Positions 4,895-8,560 of a stretch of DNA of 8,560 nt are shown piece by piece. The stretch comes from DASVXQ01 sp046727955 (GTDB lineage: Bacteria; Actinomycetota; CALGFH01). The notes under the pieces are model-generated. The model saw only the letters and a list, made by a program, of their open reading frames with translations. It made no database searches and was not told where the DNA came from. The position numbers were made by a program, and so were the translations under genes. The DNA lies in assembly GCA_046727955.1 (NCBI GenBank), contig JBKPDO010000401.1, forward strand, positions 1 to 8,560, given 5' to 3'. The stretch's first letter is position 1, and each line of letters opens with the position of its first letter.

Positions 4895-6955
4895 ACCACT
4901 TATGCCGGGGCTGAGGCGCTGCTGCGCCGCTTGACCGCCAACCCGACCGCGACGTTCCGGCCTGGGCAGTGGGAGGCGATCGATCGGCTCGTCGGCCAAC
5001 GCGGCCGGGTGCTGGTGGTGCAGCGCACCGGGTGGGGCAAGAGCGCCGTCTACGTTGTCGCCACGCGACTGCTACGCCAGGGCGGAGCGGGGCCGACGGT
5101 GTTGATCTCGCCGCTGCTAGCGCTGATCCGCAACCAGATCCAAATGTCGGAGCGGGCCGGGGTGCGGGCCGTCACGATCAACAGCGCTAACCGCGACGAG
5201 TGGGAGGCGGTCGAGGCGCAGGTTCAGGCCGGCGATGTGGATCTGCTACTGGTGTCGCCGGAGCGGCTGAACAACCCCAGATTCCGGCAGGCCGTGTTGG
5301 CGGAGCTAGTCGGCACGGTGGGGTTGCTGGTGGTCGACGAGGCGCACTGCATCAGCGACTGGGGCCACGACTTTCGGCCCGACTACCGGCGGATCGCCCG
5401 GGTGGTGCAGCTGCTTCCACCGTCGGTGCCGGTGCTGTGCACCACCGCCACCGCCAACGACCGGGTGGTCGACGACATCGTTGACCAACTCGGCCAAGGC
5501 TTAGGGGTGATCCGGGGACCGCTTGACCGCGAGAGCCTGGAGCTCTCGGTGGTGGACCTGCCCGAGCAGGCGCGGCGGCTGGCGTGGCTAGCCGAGCAGA
5601 TCCCCGAACTGCCGGGGTCGGGCATCGTCTACTGCCTGACCGTCGCCGACACCGAGCGGGTCGCGGGCTGGCTTTGCAGTCAGGGCATCGACGCGGTCGC
5701 CTACAGCGGTGAGCAGGAAAACGAGAACCGGCTGGTGTTTGAGCAGGCGCTGCTCGGCAACCAGGTCAAGGTCGTGGTGGCAACCTCGGCGTTGGGGATG
5801 GGGTTCGACAAGCCGGATCTGCACTTTGTGATCCACTACCAGAGCCCGGGCTCCCCGATCACCTACTACCAGCAGGTCGGGCGAGCAGGCCGCGCGGTTG
5901 ACCGGGCCGTCGGGGTGCTGCTGCGCGGCCGCGAAGACCGCGACATCCAGGACTACTTCATCCAGAACGCCTTTCCGCTCAAGGATGCTGCCGAGCAGGT
6001 CGTGCGGCTGCTGGAGGATTGCGCCGAGCCATTGTCGATTGGCGCGATCGAGCAGGCCGTCAACGCCCGCCACAGTCGCATCGAAGCGATGCTCAAGGTC
6101 TTGGAGGTCGAGGGAGCGGTCGAGCGCGTCGCTGGGGGCTGGCGGCGGACGCTAGCGCCGTGGGCCTACGACACCGAACGGGTCGAGCGGGTCACCGCCC
6201 TGCGCCGCACCGAGCAGGCCGCCATGGTCGCATACGCCACCACCGACGGTTGCCGGATGGCGTTCCTTCGCCAGACACTGGACGATCCCGGCGCCGGGTC
6301 GTGCGGCCGTTGCGACAACTGCACCAGCCGACGCATGCCGGCGGTGAGTGAGCAGCGGCGGGTCGCGTTGGCGATCACCCATTTGCGCGGGTCGGCACTG
6401 GAGCTGCCGCCACGTCGCCAGTGGCCGCCAGGGCTTGGCATTACACCGGCCCGCATCCCAGCTGACCGGCAGCTGCAGCCCGGCAAGGTGCTCAGCGTAT
6501 ACGGTGACGGCGGCTGGGGCGGGATGGTCGGGCAGGGGAAGTATCATGCGGGTCGGTTCTCGGACGAGCTGGTGGAGGCGACGGTCGAGCTGCTCGGCCG
6601 TTGGGCGCCCGAGCCGGCGCCGACGTGGGCGTGTTGTGTGCCGTCGACCAGCTCGCCAGGGTTGGTATCCGAGTTCGCCGGGAGGGTCGCGGCGGTGCTC
6701 GGCCTCCCGCTTCACCAGGTGGTGCGGCGGGTGCGGCCGGGTCGCCCACAGAAGGAAATGCAAAACAGTGCGCAGCAGTTCCGCAACGTCGACGGCGCCT
6801 TCGAGGTTGAGGGGTCGATCCCGGCCGGGCCGGTGCTGTTGATCGACGACATCGTCGACTCGGGCTGGACGCTCACGGTCGTCGGAGTCGCGCTACGGGC
6901 GGCAGGCGCCGGCCCCGTGTATCCCTTCGCGCTCGCCAGGGCGGTGAGCGGCTGA
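4892..6955 (+). CDS. RecQ-like helicase with C-terminal phosphoribosyltransferase domain (RqlH/PsyrT-like)
   Basis: A 687-aa, superfamily 2, 3'-5' DNA helicase of RecQ type. Numbering is from GTG 4892. Motif 0 is FRPGQWEAID (22-31); Walker A is QRTGWGKSAVY (44-54), with a Trp where RecQ has Gly; motif Ia is LISPLLALIRNQ. DEAHC (149-153) leads into the aromatic-rich loop ISDWGHDF (154-161); then motif III TTATAND (184-190), motif V VATSALGMGFDKPD (296-309) and motif VI QQVGRAGR (327-334). A zinc knuckle follows (C454 and CGRCDNC 471-477). The last about 120 residues hold a type I PRTase PRPP loop, VLLIDDIVDSGWTL (648-661). This composite is that of RqlH (E. coli) and PsyrT. The frame stays open back to ATG 4742, but those 50 codons have only about 55% G/C third positions and no family match, so 4892 is preferred. 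The stop overlaps the DprA-like start (TGATG), implying translational coupling. All catalytic residues are present, so it should be active. Confidence 0.9.
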   Translation: MTTYAGAEALLRRLTANPTATFRPGQWEAIDRLVGQRGRVLVVQRTGWGKSAVYVVATRLLRQGGAGPTVLISPLLALIRNQIQMSERAGVRAVTINSANRDEWEAVEAQVQAGDVDLLLVSPERLNNPRFRQAVLAELVGTVGLLVVDEAHCISDWGHDFRPDYRRIARVVQLLPPSVPVLCTTATANDRVVDDIVDQLGQGLGVIRGPLDRESLELSVVDLPEQARRLAWLAEQIPELPGSGIVYCLTVADTERVAGWLCSQGIDAVAYSGEQENENRLVFEQALLGNQVKVVVATSALGMGFDKPDLHFVIHYQSPGSPITYYQQVGRAGRAVDRAVGVLLRGREDRDIQDYFIQNAFPLKDAAEQVVRLLEDCAEPLSIGAIEQAVNARHSRIEAMLKVLEVEGAVERVAGGWRRTLAPWAYDTERVERVTALRRTEQAAMVAYATTDGCRMAFLRQTLDDPGAGSCGRCDNCTSRRMPAVSEQRRVALAITHLRGSALELPPRRQWPPGLGITPARIPADRQLQPGKVLSVYGDGGWGGMVGQGKYHAGRFSDELVEATVELLGRWAPEPAPTWACCVPSTSSPGLVSEFAGRVAAVLGLPLHQVVRRVRPGRPQKEMQNSAQQFRNVDGAFEVEGSIPAGPVLLIDDIVDSGWTLTVVGVALRAAGAGPVYPFALARAVSG

Positions 6956-7908
6956 TGAACTCCCGCAGCGCGAGCTCGCTTGCGGCGATGTTGCTCTGCC
7001 AGCGACTCCAGCAGACGCCGGCGGCGCCGCTGAAGTCGTCGGAGTATTGGGTGTTGCTGGAGGCGGTCGGCGACCCGGCCGTCCTCCTCGGCTTGAACGC
7101 CGCCACCATCGCCCGTAGGTTCGAGGTTGACGCGCCGCTCGCCGAACGGGTTGCCACGCTGCTGGGCGCAGCGACCGGCTTCGCCCTCCAACTCGAGGAG
7201 GCTGAACAACAGGGCCTGCGCCTGGTTGCCTCCGTCGACGACAACTATCCCCACGTACTCATCGACCGCTTGGGCCGCCGGGCGCCGCCGCTGCTGTATC
7301 TGGTTGGCGACCCGACACTGCTCCAGGCTGACCGGCTCGGTATCGTCGGCTCCCGCGACATCGGCGAGGAAGCCGCCACAGTCACCCGCCACGCCGCCGC
7401 GGCCGCGGTGGAGGCCGGCCTTGGGGTGGTGTCCGGCGCCGCCAAGGGCGTGGACCGGCTGGCGATGGGGGCGGCGCTTGAGGCCAGCGGGACGGCGGTC
7501 GGGGTGTTGGCCGACTCGCTGGCGCGGATGACCCGCGACCCGGAGGTGCGTCGGGCGGTGACCGACGGGCGGCTGTGTCTATGCACCCCCTACAAGCCGA
7601 CTGCGCCGTTCAGCACCGCCAACGCGATGGGTCGCAACAAGCTCATCTATGCCCTCTCCAAGGCCACTCTAGTTGTCGCAGCCGCCGCCGAGACCGGCGG
7701 CAGCTGGTCAGGCGCCGTCGAGGCAATCCGTCAGGCCACCGCCCCGGTCCTGGTCTGGACCGGGCCAGGCGCCGGTCCGGGCAACCCTCTGCTCAGCCAG
7801 CGCGGCGGCATCGGCGTGGGACGGCTGGCTGACCTGTTCCCACTCCCGGACGCGCCGCGACCTCGTGCGCCTCGTTCCATCAGCGACCAACTCGCGCTTG
7901 AGGTCTGA
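6955..7908 (+). CDS. DprA/Smf-like nucleotide-binding protein (RqlI/PsyrA-like)
   Basis: A 317-aa protein starting at the ATG that overlaps the helicase stop by one base. The N-terminal about 80 residues are helical. The DprA Rossmann fold spans about 88-270: LRLVASVDDNYP (88-99), PPLLYLVGD (111-119), LGIVGSRDIGEEAA (128-141), then VVSGAAKGVDRLAMGAALEASG (158-179), corresponding to the DprA SGxAxGID-H-GAL region with Met in place of His. PFSTANAMGRNKLIYALS (218-235) and AAAETGGSWSGAVEAI (243-258) match the DprA PF-x-RNR-x-I-x-LS and SG motifs. There is no C-terminal winged helix as in canonical DprA, so it is not the ordinary competence/recombination protein. In RqlHI/PsyrTA the DprA homologue restrains the toxicity of the helicase; coupling to the upstream gene fits an antitoxin role here (inference). 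It is probably cytoplasmic and could bind DNA or a nucleotide ligand. Confidence 0.88.
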   Translation: MNSRSASSLAAMLLCQRLQQTPAAPLKSSEYWVLLEAVGDPAVLLGLNAATIARRFEVDAPLAERVATLLGAATGFALQLEEAEQQGLRLVASVDDNYPHVLIDRLGRRAPPLLYLVGDPTLLQADRLGIVGSRDIGEEAATVTRHAAAAAVEAGLGVVSGAAKGVDRLAMGAALEASGTAVGVLADSLARMTRDPEVRRAVTDGRLCLCTPYKPTAPFSTANAMGRNKLIYALSKATLVVAAAAETGGSWSGAVEAIRQATAPVLVWTGPGAGPGNPLLSQRGGIGVGRLADLFPLPDAPRPRAPRSISDQLALEV

Positions 7909-7910
7909 GG

Positions 7911-7978
7911 AGCGAAGCAACCGGCGCGCCATAGACGTCGTAACAGACGGGCGGCTTCGCTGAGGAACCCTTCGAAGG
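7911..7978. repeat. Inverted repeats after the operon (AGCGAAGC/GCTTCGCT and CCTTCGAAGG)
   Basis: AGCGAAGC (7911-7918) and GCTTCGCT (7954-7961) are perfect 8-bp inverted copies 35 nt apart, starting 3 nt after the DprA-like stop. They are followed by a perfect 10-bp palindrome, CCTTCGAAGG (7969-7978). A CTGAGGA direct repeat (7905-7911 and 7960-7966) is embedded. The set could be the operon terminator, though no T-run is present, or a recombination/element-end site. The segment 7909-8061 holds no supportable gene. Confidence 0.35.
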
Positions 7979-8061
7979 TCTTTGCTGCCGCTGCGGACCA
8001 CACGAGCCTCTTGATTGCCGGATGGTGCAGCCCATCGCTCAAATCGAAGCGACCGCAGCAA

Positions 8062-8385
8062 ATGGACGACTCCCTGCGAAGCGATCCCTGCGCGCTGGCT
8101 GTCCGGGCGGCCGCGTTGGCCCCAGGCATGGGGATTCCCTGCGACACGATCGGCCGGGCGGTCGCCGGCTCCCTCGACGCCGGCGACTTCACCGCCTCCA
8201 GCTGCACCACTTACGCCCGCGTGCTCAAGGGCATGGCCCGAGCGCTCGGGCCCGGGCGTGCCGTCGCCGAGCTGGACGCCGGCGAACTCACCGGCTGGTT
8301 CCAGCACACCCGCGCCGCCCACGGCCCGGCGACGTGGAACCGCGACCGGGTCATCGTCTGCGCCTTCGTCCGCCACCGCCAATAA
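8062..8385 (+). pseudogene. Remnant of a second tyrosine recombinase (core-binding domain only)
   Basis: From ATG 8062 (the open frame begins at 8011) 107 codons run to TAA 8385. The last about 70 residues match an integrase N-terminal core-binding domain: FTASSCTTYARVLKGMARAL, then LDAGELTGWFQ, then GPATWNRDRVIVCAFVRHRQ. They align with the corresponding part of the other integrase in this window (TTRRSYQQTLDRLARELG ... APATWNRHVATVGSFV). The protein stops exactly where the catalytic domain should follow, so it is a fragment. No ribosome binding site is evident. The two copies are diverged, so this is a different integrase rather than a duplicated piece of the first. Confidence 0.6.
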
Positions 8386-8462
8386 CCAGGTGATCGCGGG
8401 GAGTGGTTTGGCGATGATCCCCAGGCAGGCACCCGTCGATCTGCCCGGCCCCAGCAGCGCCG

Positions 8463-8500
8463 ATGGAGCTGCTGGGGCACCGAAGCCACGCCACCACCCC
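8463..8500 (+). pseudogene. Possible C-terminal scrap of a tyrosine recombinase
   Basis: The frame at 8463-8498 reads MELLGHRSHATT, resembling the ELLGHxSxxTT segment that carries the last catalytic His of tyrosine recombinases. It lies 77 bp after the core-binding remnant, in the same direction. Upstream in-frame sequence to the stop at 8415 shows no further homology. Twelve residues are weak evidence; the reading is that the catalytic domain of the 8062 integrase was largely deleted. Confidence 0.3.
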
Positions 8501-8515
8501 AGGAGGACATCCAAA

Positions 8516-8560
8516 GTGGCACTGGCCCTGCGCAACATCACCTTCACCAGCGCCGACCCC
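8516..8560 (+). CDS. N-terminus of a probable VOC-family (glyoxalase-like) protein, cut by window edge
   Basis: GTG 8516 follows AGGAGG (8501-8506) with a 9-nt gap and opens VALALRNITFTSADP to the window end. The pattern of a short strand (LRNITF) followed by S/C-ADP is how many actinobacterial VOC-superfamily proteins begin (typically then xxLAxFW). Only 15 codons are visible, so metal ligands and specific activity cannot be judged. The strong ribosome binding site supports a real start. Confidence 0.6.
   Translation, partial: MALALRNITFTSADP

Noticed and set aside
7731..8210. Minus-strand frame including FDLSDGLHHPAIKRL
   Set aside because: A protein-like stretch around 7925-8060 caught the eye, but codon bias is weak, the rest is antisense to real genes, and I do not recognise a family.
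1..8560. CRISPR array, rRNA, complete insertion sequence
   Set aside because: No regularly spaced repeats, no rRNA-like conserved stretches, and no transposase or terminal inverted repeat pair could be found on reading both strands.

Overview
The window is high-GC DNA (about 70% G+C by eye). Coding frames have strongly G/C-biased third positions, and several proteins match families common in Actinomycetota: a Streptomyces-style site-specific integrase, a TIGR02391 protein, an actinobacterial-type 5-FCL-like protein, and RecQ plus PRTase with a DprA-like partner. An actinobacterium or close high-GC relative is the best reading; I cannot name a genus.

Layout. (1) 1-74 (-): start of a secreted protein cut by the window edge, with a readable promoter at 121-149. 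(2) About 290-480: the 3' part of a tRNA-Val(CAC) ending in CCA at 480, a likely integration (att) site, with a 13-bp direct repeat just to its left. (3) 481-1205: no convincing intact gene. There is one codon-biased ORF remnant (746 to 414, -) and a strong hairpin at 1155-1170. (4) 1206-2729 (-): a tyrosine recombinase broken by a 1-nt frameshift, followed by a TIGR02391 (Ymh-type) gene that has lost its C-terminal domain. Repeats of TGTGGCAGGGAATG lie upstream of the integrase. (5) 2969-4261 (-): a THEP1-type NTPase running into a frameshifted 5-formyltetrahydrofolate cyclo-ligase-like gene. (6) 4416-4674 (+): a frameshifted and internally deleted Mth938-domain gene. (7) 4892-7908 (+): the intact core of the window, a two-gene operon. 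It encodes a RecQ-like helicase with a C-terminal phosphoribosyltransferase domain and a DprA/Smf-like protein, overlapping as TGATG. (8) 8062-8385 (+) and about 8463-8500: remnants of a second tyrosine recombinase. (9) 8516-8560 (+): start of a probable VOC-family protein.

The most interesting system is the helicase-PRTase/DprA pair. It has the architecture of RqlH/RqlI of extraintestinal E. coli, described later as the PsyrTA toxin-antitoxin and anti-phage system. In that system the helicase is the toxic effector and the DprA-like protein restrains it. Here it appears in a high-GC background, apparently with a leaderless start, and is flanked on both sides by decayed integrases, a tRNA-derived att-like sequence and a truncated TIGR02391 gene. 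That is the setting of an eroding mobile defence island. The system type is known; what deserves attention is this lineage's version and its context.

Nearly every other gene carries a frameshift or deletion while the helicase-DprA operon is open over about 3 kb. Either selection keeps the operon in a decaying region, or part of the indel pattern is assembly or sequencing error. Two lesions (Mth938, 5-FCL) involve loss of many bases and are harder to explain as read errors.
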